Positions 1 through 6,302 of a stretch of DNA of 8,577 nt are shown in pieces. The position numbers were made by a program, and so were the translations under genes. The stretch's first letter is position 1. Each line of letters opens with the position of its first letter. Source of the stretch: an uncultured Chlorobiaceae bacterium (GTDB lineage Bacteria; Bacteroidota; Chlorobiia; Chlorobiales; Chlorobiaceae). Below the pieces are notes generated by a model, which saw only the letters and a program-made list of their open reading frames with translations, was not told where the DNA came from and searched no databases. The DNA lies in contig CAIQSY010000273.1 in assembly GCA_903874585.1 (NCBI GenBank), forward strand, positions 1 through 8,577. Direction: 5' to 3'.

Positions 1-221
1 GCTGTAAAAAAGCCAATTTTGTAATCAGGATAGAGCGGTACGGGGATGGATGGCATGTTGTGCACCGCCATACCGTTATGCTCATTGCTGGGTGAAACGT
101 CGGGCGACCAGACGGCAACATCGTGGCCATGTTTGCGGAATGAGGCGACTAACTGGTAGATGGATTTAACTGCGCCATCCTTATCCTTCACATACGTTCC
201 TGCGTATAACGCTATCTTCAT
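1..221 (-). CDS. GT4-family glycosyltransferase, N-terminal part (cut by left edge)
   Basis: Only the first 73 codons are present; the gene continues beyond base 1. The protein starts MKIALYAGTYVKDKDGAVKS, followed by a helix (residues 20-32) and then HGHDVAVWSP. This is the usual opening of a GT-B fold GT4/family-1 glycosyltransferase: first beta strand, a loop ending in DGAVKS where the family often has NGV, the helix, then the second strand. The stretch VPLYPDYKIGF (residues 61-71) matches the P-L-Y-P-x-Y segment of sulfolipid synthase, MgtA and mannosyltransferase-like members. Known role of the family: transfer of a sugar from a nucleotide donor to a lipid or glycan at the inner membrane face. 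The donor-binding domain is outside the window, so the substrate cannot be named. ATG at 221 is the first possible start, as an in-frame stop lies three codons upstream. No clear Shine-Dalgarno is seen. Confidence 0.82.
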   Translation of the reverse strand, partial: MKIALYAGTYVKDKDGAVKSIYQLVASFRKHGHDVAVWSPDVSPSNEHNGMAVHNMPSIPVPLYPDYKIGFFT

Positions 222-282
222 AAAAGTTCAAGTTCCATGCTCACAGTCTCACTCTTCCTCTGTTTTGCCCATTCGGCTGTGA

Positions 283-309
283 TAAGCGGAAAAGTAACAT
301 TTCCGCTTA
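283..309. repeat. 10-bp perfect inverted repeat (possible terminator or mRNA hairpin)
   Basis: TAAGCGGAAA (283-292) and TTTCCGCTTA (300-309) are exact reverse complements around a 7-base loop. It sits 27 bases past the stop of the YbaK-type gene and 61 bases before the glycosyltransferase start. As read on the minus strand the T-run comes before the stem, not after it, so it is not a textbook intrinsic terminator. It could be a 3'-end-stabilising hairpin or a regulator site. Confidence 0.5.
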
Positions 310-336
310 AAAAATCCAGCATCCGCCGTTCCCCTG

Positions 337-807
337 TTACTTCATAGGAAAAGAGAGCTTACCGACAACAGGTTTGACCAGCTTTTTGTAGCTCTCGTAA
401 GAGAGGCGCAACAGCTCGGTATGGGCACCGGCGTTAAAGGCGATATCGTCATCCGCCTCCAGCTCCTCTGAGACGTAAACCGCCATGCCGTAAAGATTGC
501 CGAACGGTGGCATAGCGCCTGTTTCGCAATCGGGGAAAATATCAGCAAACTCCGATTCGGCAGCAAGCACAACATTCTGCTCTCCAGAGAGTTGGCGTAA
601 TTGCTGAAAATCAATATGATGCGAAGCGGGAAGAACCGCCATAGCAAGGTTGCCGTCAATGGTAACCATCACCGTTTTGGCCAGCTCTTTGCCGGGCACA
701 TGAGCGGAGGCGGCAATCTCCTGCGCGGTATAGGCTGGCGAGTGGCTCACCACAAAATACTTGACCTCGTGACGATCAAGAAACTCCCGTAATTTGCGAA
801 TAGGCAT
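337..807 (-). CDS. YbaK/ProX-type aminoacyl-tRNA deacylase (trans-editing domain) protein
   Basis: A 156-residue single-domain protein of the YbaK / prolyl-tRNA-synthetase-associated family. These proteins hydrolyse mischarged tRNAs such as Cys- or Ala-tRNA(Pro) in the cytosol. The sequence shows the typical order: a short N-terminal helix (LREFLDRHEV), strand and HSPAYTAQEIA, then GKELAKTVMV with the conserved lysine K44 (family K-T-L/V-V), and a GAMPPFG loop (97-103) where family members have their glycine-rich substrate loop. Near the C-terminus comes FNAGAHTELLRLS (124-136). Length is normal for stand-alone editing proteins. A longer reading frame reaches back to 837. I chose ATG at 807 because AGGGAG lies 7 bases upstream of it and the protein then begins MPIRKLREFLD, a normal start for the family. 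Which amino acid it clears cannot be told from sequence alone. Confidence 0.86.
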   Translation of the reverse strand: MPIRKLREFLDRHEVKYFVVSHSPAYTAQEIAASAHVPGKELAKTVMVTIDGNLAMAVLPASHHIDFQQLRQLSGEQNVVLAAESEFADIFPDCETGAMPPFGNLYGMAVYVSEELEADDDIAFNAGAHTELLRLSYESYKKLVKPVVGKLSFPMK

Positions 808-814
808 GGCAACT

Positions 815-820
815 CTCCCT
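815..820 (-). promoter_or_regulatory. Shine-Dalgarno site fixing the YbaK-type start
   Basis: Read on the minus strand this is AGGGAG, with a 7-base spacer to the ATG at 807. It decides between this start and an in-frame ATG ten codons upstream at 837. Confidence 0.7.
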
Positions 821-841
821 TGATAACAGCGTTGCAAGAAG

Positions 842-876
842 AAGCGAAGTTCCCCGAAATGGGGAACCGTGCGCTT
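842..876 (-). terminator. Probable terminator after the beta-barrel gene
   Basis: The core is a perfect 7-bp stem, GTTCCCC (849-855) with GGGGAAC (861-867), closed by the 5-base loop GAAAT. An outer 5-bp stem, AAGCG (842-846) with CGCTT (872-876), extends it across a small internal loop. It starts 15 bases past the stop of the 891-1439 gene. On the minus strand the stem is followed by a pyrimidine-rich tail (CTTCTT), weaker than a pure U-run, so termination may be partial and may let transcription continue into the deacylase gene. Confidence 0.6.
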
Positions 877-890
877 AACAATCGAACCAA

Positions 891-1439
891 TTAAATATTA
901 AACCGCAACCCAAGCGTAACGTTATTGGTACCAGCTTTGTAGGTTGTGCCGTTAATTTCAGGATCGGAAGTGCCGATGTAACGGTACTGAAGATCGAAGG
1001 TTGTCAGTGGAAATGCGCTGAACCCGATACCTGCACCAACCTGCCACGCCATGACGTTATCGCTGCCGGAATTAACATCAACATTAGCCATACCAGCGCC
1101 AGCAGTGACGTAAGGCTTAACTGGCATCATTGGCAGTGCAAAATCGAGGTAGTAATTTGCCATGTAGGTGGTCATTGAGAGATCTGGAGAGAGCGACGTT
1201 TTGTTGCCGTTGGTCTGATGGCCAACCTCGGCTTCAACACGGTAGCGATTAGCTGAAAGTCCAACAGCACCAGCAATGGTGTAGCCGGTATCGTACGATT
1301 GAACCGAAGCTACGTTATCGTTGCTGATAGAGGCAATACCAACGGAACCGCGCGCATAAGGGAGCGCAGCGTGAGCTGATGGCGCGGCACAGAGTAATGC
1401 TGTACCAATAAGAAATGCGCCTGCAACTGTTTTTTTCAT
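891..1439 (-). CDS. Outer-membrane beta-barrel protein (OmpA-barrel / porin-like, small)
   Basis: A 182-residue exported protein. Residues 1-24 form a clear signal peptide: MKK, a hydrophobic core (AGAFLIGTALLCAAP), and a probable cut after AHA. The mature part is almost wholly short alternating strands rich in glycine and aromatic residues, such as YTIAGAVGLSANRYRVEAEVGH, YMANYYLDFALP, YVTAGAGMANVDV, AWQVGAGIGFSA, FDLQYRYIGT and NVTLGLRFNI. This is the pattern of the eight-stranded 'outer membrane protein beta-barrel' family, with loops between strands. The C-terminus ends in FNI rather than the usual terminal F, a small deviation from the barrel-assembly signal. The job is unknown: structural barrel, adhesin or small pore. 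The ATG at 1439 opens directly into the signal peptide; the leader is A/T rich with no Shine-Dalgarno. A 132-bp gap separates it from the upstream aldehyde dehydrogenase gene, so it probably has its own promoter. Confidence 0.84.
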   Translation of the reverse strand: MKKTVAGAFLIGTALLCAAPSAHAALPYARGSVGIASISNDNVASVQSYDTGYTIAGAVGLSANRYRVEAEVGHQTNGNKTSLSPDLSMTTYMANYYLDFALPMMPVKPYVTAGAGMANVDVNSGSDNVMAWQVGAGIGFSAFPLTTFDLQYRYIGTSDPEINGTTYKAGTNNVTLGLRFNI

Positions 1440-1490
1440 ACAATGATGGATGTTTAATGATTGGAAACATGACTTGAAAAGCGTGATTGA

Positions 1491-1519
1491 ATAGTAACAT
1501 ATTCCTGTAAGATGACCAA
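1491..1519 (-). promoter_or_regulatory. Weak sigma-70-like promoter candidate for the beta-barrel gene
   Basis: On the minus strand, TTGGTC (1514-1519) and TACTAT (1491-1496) are 17 bases apart, about 50 bases ahead of the start at 1439. The spacing is ideal but the hexamers match consensus poorly (3/6 and 4/6), so this is a guess. Confidence 0.2.
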
Positions 1520-1571
1520 GCCGGCTCTTTTTCCATAACGGATGAAGCCACGAACCACAGCAGAGCGCACC

Positions 1572-2957
1572 CTACCCGCCGCCACTCAACCAGCGAAGCA
1601 GGCGAACCTTCCAGCGATGATAAGGCGGATAGCGAACATCCGGATCGGGGAATATATGCCGATGCAGTACGCTGCGTTGAAATGAGAAGGTTTCAAAACC
1701 TGCACGGCCGTGGTAGCGCCCAAATCCGCTGGCACCAACTCCGCCAAACGGCAGCGCGGGAAGCGCCGCATGGAGCAGCAGATCGTTGATGCAAAGCCCG
1801 CCCGAACGGGTATTGCGAAGCACCATCTGCTGCACTGCGCGATTGGAGGAGAAGAGATACACCGCTAATGGTGTTTTGCCTTTGTTGATGATTGCCAAAG
1901 CCTCCGCAAGCTTTGCATAGGTGATAACGGGCAGCAGCGGACCAAAAATTTCCGACTCCATAAGTGGTGAATCGGGTGAAACGCCACGGAGAATGGTTGG
2001 TGCAATATACCGGTCGGCGGCATCGGCTACTCCGCCGCAAGCAATCAATTCACCATTGAGCAACGCCGCAAGCCGCTCGACGTGATGCGCGTTAATGATT
2101 CGCGGATAGTCGGGGCTTTGCTGCGGATTATCGCCATAAAAGTTGCGGATGGCGTGCTGCATGGCGTTGATAAGCTCAGTTTCACGCGATTCATGCACTA
2201 AAATATAATCGGGTGCCAGACAGGTTTGACCGGCGTTCAGCAACTTCGCCCACACAATGCGCCGTGCAGCAACCGTGATGTCAGCATCGTCATCCACAAT
2301 ACAGGGACATTTTCCGCCAAGCTCCAGCGTCAACGGCGTTACATGCCTTGCGGCGGCAAGCATTACCTCACGCCCGACAGCTTCGCTGCCTGTGTAAAAA
2401 ATGTAGTCAAAGCGCTCTTGCAGCAGCTTCTTGGACTCCTCCACTCCCGCTTCAATAACGCTGATGGCATTGGTATCGAGATATCGCGGCAGCTCATGGG
2501 CAAGCAATGAGGCGGTATAGGGCGCATATTCCGACGGCTTGATGACAGCGCAATTCCCCGCTGCAATAGCGCTGATAAGCGGCTCAAGACAAAGCTGAAG
2601 CGGATAGTTCCACGCTCCGATAATCAGCACAACGCCATAGGGTTCGCGAAGAGATGCAGCTTTCGCCGGCCGATAAATGAGCGGTACCGAGACGCGATGC
2701 GGCTTCATCCACCGCTTGAGATGCTTGAGGGCAAAGCGGATTTCGCCACGGAGATAGCCTGTTTCAGTCAAAAATGACTCCGCTGATGATTTGCGGAGAT
2801 CTTGATGCAACGCGGCTGCAATCTGCACTTCACGTTCAACAAGAAACATTTCGAGCGCCTGCAACTGGGCTCGCCGCCAAGCAGCTTCGCGCGTCACGCC
2901 CTGCTGAAAGGTTGCCCTCAAACGTGAGAGTTCAGGAAAAAGCTGATGGTGTTGCAT
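1572..2957 (-). CDS. Class 3 (fatty-aldehyde type) aldehyde dehydrogenase
   Basis: A 461-residue NAD(P)-dependent aldehyde dehydrogenase of the ALDH3 group, which oxidises medium- and long-chain or aromatic aldehydes to acids. Conserved parts are in order: REPYGVVLIIGAWNYPL (104-120) with transition-state Asn117; VIKPSE (138-143) with cofactor-binding Lys140; YTGSEAVG (188-195) in the Rossmann fold; LELGGKCP (211-218) with general base Glu212; NAGQTCLAPDY (241-251) with nucleophile Cys246; EIFGPLLP (336-343); and FGGVGASGFGRYHG (404-417). All catalytic residues are present. The short N-terminus, NAGQTC-x-AP-D-Y and the C-terminal FPDPDVRYPPY stretch (436-446), close to the family R-Y-P-P-Y, are ALDH3 hallmarks. 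The basic, hydrophobic tail (HRWKVRLLRWL) could touch the membrane, as in fatty aldehyde dehydrogenases. ATG at 2957 is the first in-frame start after a stop four codons upstream; no close Shine-Dalgarno is seen. Likely role: aldehyde detoxification or lipid-tail turnover (inference). Confidence 0.93.
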   Translation of the reverse strand: MQHHQLFPELSRLRATFQQGVTREAAWRRAQLQALEMFLVEREVQIAAALHQDLRKSSAESFLTETGYLRGEIRFALKHLKRWMKPHRVSVPLIYRPAKAASLREPYGVVLIIGAWNYPLQLCLEPLISAIAAGNCAVIKPSEYAPYTASLLAHELPRYLDTNAISVIEAGVEESKKLLQERFDYIFYTGSEAVGREVMLAAARHVTPLTLELGGKCPCIVDDDADITVAARRIVWAKLLNAGQTCLAPDYILVHESRETELINAMQHAIRNFYGDNPQQSPDYPRIINAHHVERLAALLNGELIACGGVADAADRYIAPTILRGVSPDSPLMESEIFGPLLPVITYAKLAEALAIINKGKTPLAVYLFSSNRAVQQMVLRNTRSGGLCINDLLLHAALPALPFGGVGASGFGRYHGRAGFETFSFQRSVLHRHIFPDPDVRYPPYHRWKVRLLRWLSGGG

Positions 2958-3133
2958 GGGGAATTGTTCTCAAACGATAATCTTGACCTCCGAATAACAA
3001 TCGACAAGATAACAAGGTAGTGAAAAAGCCGCGCCATCACCTGCACGGTTTTTTGCTGGAGCACTATCCGTTCCGTACCTTATCCAAAGCAATAATGCCT
3101 GAAAACAATATTTACTCTTAAATTTCACTTTTT
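2958..3133. other. Divergent intergenic region between aldehyde dehydrogenase and TerC-type genes
   Basis: The 176 bases must hold the promoters of two divergent genes. No good -35/-10 pair stands out on either strand. One weak stem is visible, AAAAA-G-CCG (3023-3031) with CGG-TTTTT (3046-3053), with a one-base bulge and a 14-base loop. A GGAGG on the minus strand (2982-2986) is about 25 bases from the dehydrogenase ATG, too far to be its ribosome site. Confidence 0.5.
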
Positions 3134-3892
3134 ATGGAATGGATTACACAACCTGAAGCGTGGATTGCCCTTGCAACCTTAACCGCTTTGGAGATAGTTC
3201 TCGGCATCGATAACATTATTTTTATTTCAATCATCGTCAGTCGGCTGCCAAAAGAGCAGCAAAGCAAAGGACGAATTATCGGACTTGGTCTTGCCATGCT
3301 CACCAGAATCGCCCTCCTGCTCTCGATAAGCTGGGTGATGAGTTTAACAACCGATCTCTTTACGCTGATCAGCCACTCCTTTTCAGGACGTGATCTGATT
3401 CTGCTTGGCGGCGGACTCTTTCTGCTCGCCAAAAGTACCCATGAAATTCATCAAAGCCTTGAGGGTTCAGAAGAGGAGGCGACGCAAGAAGCTTCCGGAA
3501 AAGCCTTTATCCTCACCATGCTGCAAATTGCGGTGATCGATATTGTCTTTTCGCTCGACTCGGTCATTACAGCGGTTGGTCTTGCGAAAGATGTTCAGGT
3601 GATGATTATCGCCATTATAATCTCCATCGGGATTATGATGCTCGGCGCCAAGGCTATCAGCGATTATGTGGAAGCTCACCCGACCATTAAAATGCTGGCA
3701 CTCAGCTTTCTGATTCTTGTTGGCGTGACGCTGCTTGCTGAAGGCGTAGGATTTGAGATTCCCAAAGGCTACATCTACTTCGCCATGGCGTTCTCAATCA
3801 GCGTCGAAATGCTGAATATCCGCCTGCGCAAAAAATCTGCCAAACCGGTGCATTTACGCCCTACCATGAATATCGACGGAGAGAACGCGTAG
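3134..3892 (+). CDS. TerC/YgdQ-type integral membrane protein (probable Mn2+ exporter family)
   Basis: A 252-residue polytopic inner-membrane protein of the TerC family, closest in form to E. coli YgdQ: short, no CBS or CorC domain. About seven membrane helices are visible, arranged as two related halves. Each half carries an acidic signature within the membrane: EIVLGIDNIIF (20-30; E20, D26, N27) and DIVFSLDSVITAVGL (136-150; D136, D142). Other family marks are RDLILLGGGLFLLAKSTHEIH (86-106), HPTIKMLALSFLILVG (182-197) and PKGYIYFAMAFSISVE (210-225). A cytosolic acidic loop (GSEEEATQEA) separates the halves. Known for the family: manganese efflux, including metal supply to exported enzymes, and tellurite resistance in named members. 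The exact role here is inferred. ATG at 3134 follows a purine-poor, A/T-rich leader without a Shine-Dalgarno. A hairpin and T-run follow the stop, so it is probably a single-gene transcript. Confidence 0.92.
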   Translation: MEWITQPEAWIALATLTALEIVLGIDNIIFISIIVSRLPKEQQSKGRIIGLGLAMLTRIALLLSISWVMSLTTDLFTLISHSFSGRDLILLGGGLFLLAKSTHEIHQSLEGSEEEATQEASGKAFILTMLQIAVIDIVFSLDSVITAVGLAKDVQVMIIAIIISIGIMMLGAKAISDYVEAHPTIKMLALSFLILVGVTLLAEGVGFEIPKGYIYFAMAFSISVEMLNIRLRKKSAKPVHLRPTMNIDGENA

Positions 3893-3904
3893 AATTCGAC
3901 ACAA

Positions 3905-3946
3905 AGCGTTATTATCGGAGATAATTCGACGCTAACGTCAATTTTT
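3905..3946 (+). terminator. Probable terminator after the TerC-type gene
   Basis: An imperfect hairpin, AGCGT (3905-3909) with ACGCT (3929-3933), encloses a perfect inner stem ATTATC-GGA-GATAAT (3911-3925). A run of five T's ends at 3946. An alternative small stem, GACG-CTAA-CGTC (3928-3939), ends just two bases before the T-run. The stems are A/T rich, so strength is uncertain. Confidence 0.45.
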
Positions 3947-3967
3947 CGACCATGATTTTCAATAATA

Positions 3968-5563
3968 ATGAGCGAACATATCCAGATCATTCCCGATAAC
4001 GAGATTGCCATTGATGCAACCCTGCATTGGGCTGGATATGCCGCCTTGCAACGCTTTCTGGGTGGAGATGCGCCATTGCAAGAGCCGTGCGCAATAGCAG
4101 ACCGGCATATCAGGGGCAGCATCAGGCAGGAAAAGGGAATTCGCCTGTACGACCAGCGTTATAAGCCACAGAACGATGTTGCCGGGCATCTGTTCTTTGC
4201 GCTCAAGCATGAAACGCTCAACCTGCTTGCTCTGCAACAGCTTCTCATCAAACTCGGAGCGGCGAGTGTTTCCACGATTGTTGCGTCACACAAGGAGAAG
4301 CAACAGGCGCGGCGACTCTGGTTTCTCTACGAATGGCTTACTGGCGAAAAACTCCCGCTTGATGATGCACCCAGCGCAATGCGTTACCTCCCGCTGCTTG
4401 ACCCTGACCGCTATTTCACGGGAGCACCAAGAGCATCGGCTCGCCACAAAATTATCGATAACCTGCTTGGTGGACGGGCATTCTGCCCGATTGTCCGTAA
4501 AACAGAGGCATTACAAACTTTTATCGGTTCATCACTTGCAGATCGGATTGAGCAAGTTATGGGACGCACCAGTCGGGAGATCTGGCTGCGGGCTGCAAGT
4601 TTTCTGCTGCTTGCCGACAGCCGCGCTTCGTTCGCCATTGAAGGGGAACACCCTGCCCGCAACCGTATTGAACGCTGGGGAGAGGTTATTCAACAGGCGG
4701 GCTATCAACCATTATCGCTCTCTGTAATCACTGCCATGCACGACAAGCTCATCCGTGATCACCGTTTTGTCCAGAGAGGTTTGCGCACGGCGGGTGTCTT
4801 TCTTGGTGAACGCAGTCGTGAGGGCGAACCTCTCCCAGAGTTCATTGGCGCTCGTCCAGAGGATATCAGCGCTTTGATAGAAGGTTTGCTTGAGAGTCAC
4901 CGATTGATGACGAGCAGTTCAATTGATGCGGTTATCCATACTGCGGTGATTGCCTTTGGCTTTGTTCTTATACACCCTTTTGAAGATGGCAACGGCCGTA
5001 TGCACCGAGCGTTGATTCACCACACACTTGCGGAACGTGGTTTTGCGCAAGCTGGGATGATTTTTCCGGTTAGCGCCGTCATGCTTGAGCGCATCGAAGA
5101 GTATCAGCGCACGCTCCGGAACTTCAGTGCACCGCTCATGGGAAGCATAGAATGGGAAGCAACAGCAGAAGGCAATGTTGAGGTCATGAATGACACTGCC
5201 GATCTCTACCGTTTTGGCGATTACACCGCGATTGCAGAATTTCTTTACCGCTGCGTCGAGCACACCATTCTGGAACTGCTCCCGAAAGAGGTACATCATC
5301 TGGAATGCTACGACAGGGCAGTTACAGTAATCAGCGCACGCCTCGATATGCCGGGCAACCAGATACGCAACCTCATCATGTTCATCACCCAGAATGGCAT
5401 GAAACTTCCCCAGCGCCGCAGGCAAAAAGAGTTTGCCGCACTGAGTGACAACGAAGTCATCGTCATTGAAGCAGACGTTGCAAGGGCGTTTAATAGCCTC
5501 TCACACCCACTCACCCCAGCATCACGCGCTCCATCAAAATCGCGGCAGAGATTGCGGCATTGA
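3968..5563 (+). CDS. Fic-domain protein (probable AMP-transferase, self-inhibited class II)
   Basis: A 531-residue Fic protein; such enzymes usually transfer AMP from ATP to a hydroxyl on a target protein. The catalytic loop HPFEDGNGRMHR (336-347) is complete: H336, D340, GNG 341-343, R344, R347. An inhibitory-helix motif (S/T)xxxE(G/N) is present as SFAIEG (221-226; E225), N-terminal to the Fic core, which makes it class II and auto-inhibited. FLGERSREGEPLPEFIG (278-294) looks like the target-docking flap. Residues 1-200 form a mostly helical region (AGHLFFALKHETLNLLALQQLL; YEWLTGEKL) seen, as I recall, in some long stand-alone Fic proteins, function unknown. Residues 440-500 look like a helical, winged-helix-like domain. 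No antitoxin gene lies beside it, in keeping with built-in inhibition. ATG at 3968 has an A/T-rich leader. The last 18 codons lie antisense inside the neighbouring methyltransferase gene, so the C-terminal tail (basic, Ser/Pro-rich) may be recent. Confidence 0.92.
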   Translation: MSEHIQIIPDNEIAIDATLHWAGYAALQRFLGGDAPLQEPCAIADRHIRGSIRQEKGIRLYDQRYKPQNDVAGHLFFALKHETLNLLALQQLLIKLGAASVSTIVASHKEKQQARRLWFLYEWLTGEKLPLDDAPSAMRYLPLLDPDRYFTGAPRASARHKIIDNLLGGRAFCPIVRKTEALQTFIGSSLADRIEQVMGRTSREIWLRAASFLLLADSRASFAIEGEHPARNRIERWGEVIQQAGYQPLSLSVITAMHDKLIRDHRFVQRGLRTAGVFLGERSREGEPLPEFIGARPEDISALIEGLLESHRLMTSSSIDAVIHTAVIAFGFVLIHPFEDGNGRMHRALIHHTLAERGFAQAGMIFPVSAVMLERIEEYQRTLRNFSAPLMGSIEWEATAEGNVEVMNDTADLYRFGDYTAIAEFLYRCVEHTILELLPKEVHHLECYDRAVTVISARLDMPGNQIRNLIMFITQNGMKLPQRRRQKEFAALSDNEVIVIEADVARAFNSLSHPLTPASRAPSKSRQRLRH

Positions 5564-6302
5564 GCGACTCAACCTTCGCTTGTGCGCCAGCATGGGGAAT
5601 GCGCACCAGCCGATCGGCAAGAGTTTTGACGGTGTCGCTGATGCCGTTGGCTTCGTTACCAATCACCAGCACCACTTTTTCAGGGCAAGCGGTGAACTCC
5701 CGAAAATCGTTGCCGTCAAGTGTTGAGCAGAGAATGGAGTACCCGCATTTTTGGAGATGGCGCAACTCTTGAGAAAGTGATTCGACACCGTAATGGCGCA
5801 TCGCAAAAATGCTCCCCGCGCATGAGCGCACGACTTTGGGATTATAACGGTCGGCTGTGCCCTTGCTACACATTATGGCATCAGCGCCAAACCATGCTGC
5901 GGTGCGGAGGATAGTGCCTACGTTGCCGGGATCTTGAACGTCATCAAGGGCAACAATGAGCGAACGCCCTTGCTTTTCCGCCGTTTCACGCGCCTGCGTT
6001 TGCTGCTGGCGGAACACGCCGAAAATTCCCGATGGCGTTGCGGTATCGGCAAGTTCCGCACACTCTTTATCAGTAACGGAAAAAACTTTACCGCGGTACG
6101 CCTCTGCAAATCGGGCGTGCGCCACTTCACTCTCCCTGATAAGCAAGGCAACCAGCATCTCCCGATCGGGAAGATTGTTACAAAGCTCCTGTACAGTACG
6201 AAGCCCTTCTGCAAAAAAAAGCCCCTCTGTATCGCGAAACTTTTTCTGATGCAGCCTCACCATAGCACGCAACTTCGCGTTACTTAATGGCACCATATTC
6301 AT
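5511..6302 (-). CDS. TrmH/SpoU-family RNA 2'-O-methyltransferase
   Basis: A 263-residue SPOUT-fold enzyme that moves a methyl group from S-adenosylmethionine to a ribose 2'-OH in rRNA or tRNA. An N-terminal RNA-binding part (about 1-105; L30e-like substrate domain, with SNAKLRAMVRLHQKKFRDTEGLF typical of RlmB/TsnR/YsgA-like proteins) precedes the catalytic knot. Motif 1 is LDDVQDPGNVGTILRTA (119-135; N127, G129, R133). Motif 2 is VIGNEANGIS (213-222; E217). Motif 3 is RIPHAGAQAKVESLNAAISAAI (234-255; S246, N248). All three are intact. Its exact target (23S rRNA or a tRNA) cannot be set by eye. ATG at 6302 overlaps the upstream gene's TGA as ATGA and has GGGGA 7 bases upstream, which favours it over a second ATG at 6296. 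The gene's end overlaps the Fic gene on the other strand by 53 bp. Confidence 0.93.
   Translation of the reverse strand: MNMVPLSNAKLRAMVRLHQKKFRDTEGLFFAEGLRTVQELCNNLPDREMLVALLIRESEVAHARFAEAYRGKVFSVTDKECAELADTATPSGIFGVFRQQQTQARETAEKQGRSLIVALDDVQDPGNVGTILRTAAWFGADAIMCSKGTADRYNPKVVRSCAGSIFAMRHYGVESLSQELRHLQKCGYSILCSTLDGNDFREFTACPEKVVLVIGNEANGISDTVKTLADRLVRIPHAGAQAKVESLNAAISAAILMERVMLG

Noticed and set aside
337..659. A second minus-strand frame of 105 codons inside the deacylase gene
   Set aside because: It lies wholly within the YbaK-type gene in another frame, with no domain-like sequence.
3134..3892. Tellurite-resistance (ter) gene cluster
   Set aside because: Only a YgdQ-type TerC-family protein is present; no TerB, TerD or TerE-type neighbours are seen.
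4176..4727. A 183-codon plus-strand frame inside the Fic gene
   Set aside because: It is long, but it overlaps conserved Fic coding sequence, its product has no recognisable motif and it has no ribosome site.
4919..5425. A 168-codon minus-strand frame antisense to the Fic core
   Set aside because: It covers the strongly conserved Fic motif on the other strand, so it is best explained as a mirror frame; no upstream signals.
3968..5563. Fic/antitoxin (toxin-antitoxin) pair
   Set aside because: No small antitoxin gene lies beside it, and the inhibitory motif is within the same protein.
5934..6287. A 117-codon plus-strand frame antisense to the methyltransferase
   Set aside because: Composition is unlike a protein (many basic and short polar runs) and the opposite strand encodes a clear family member.
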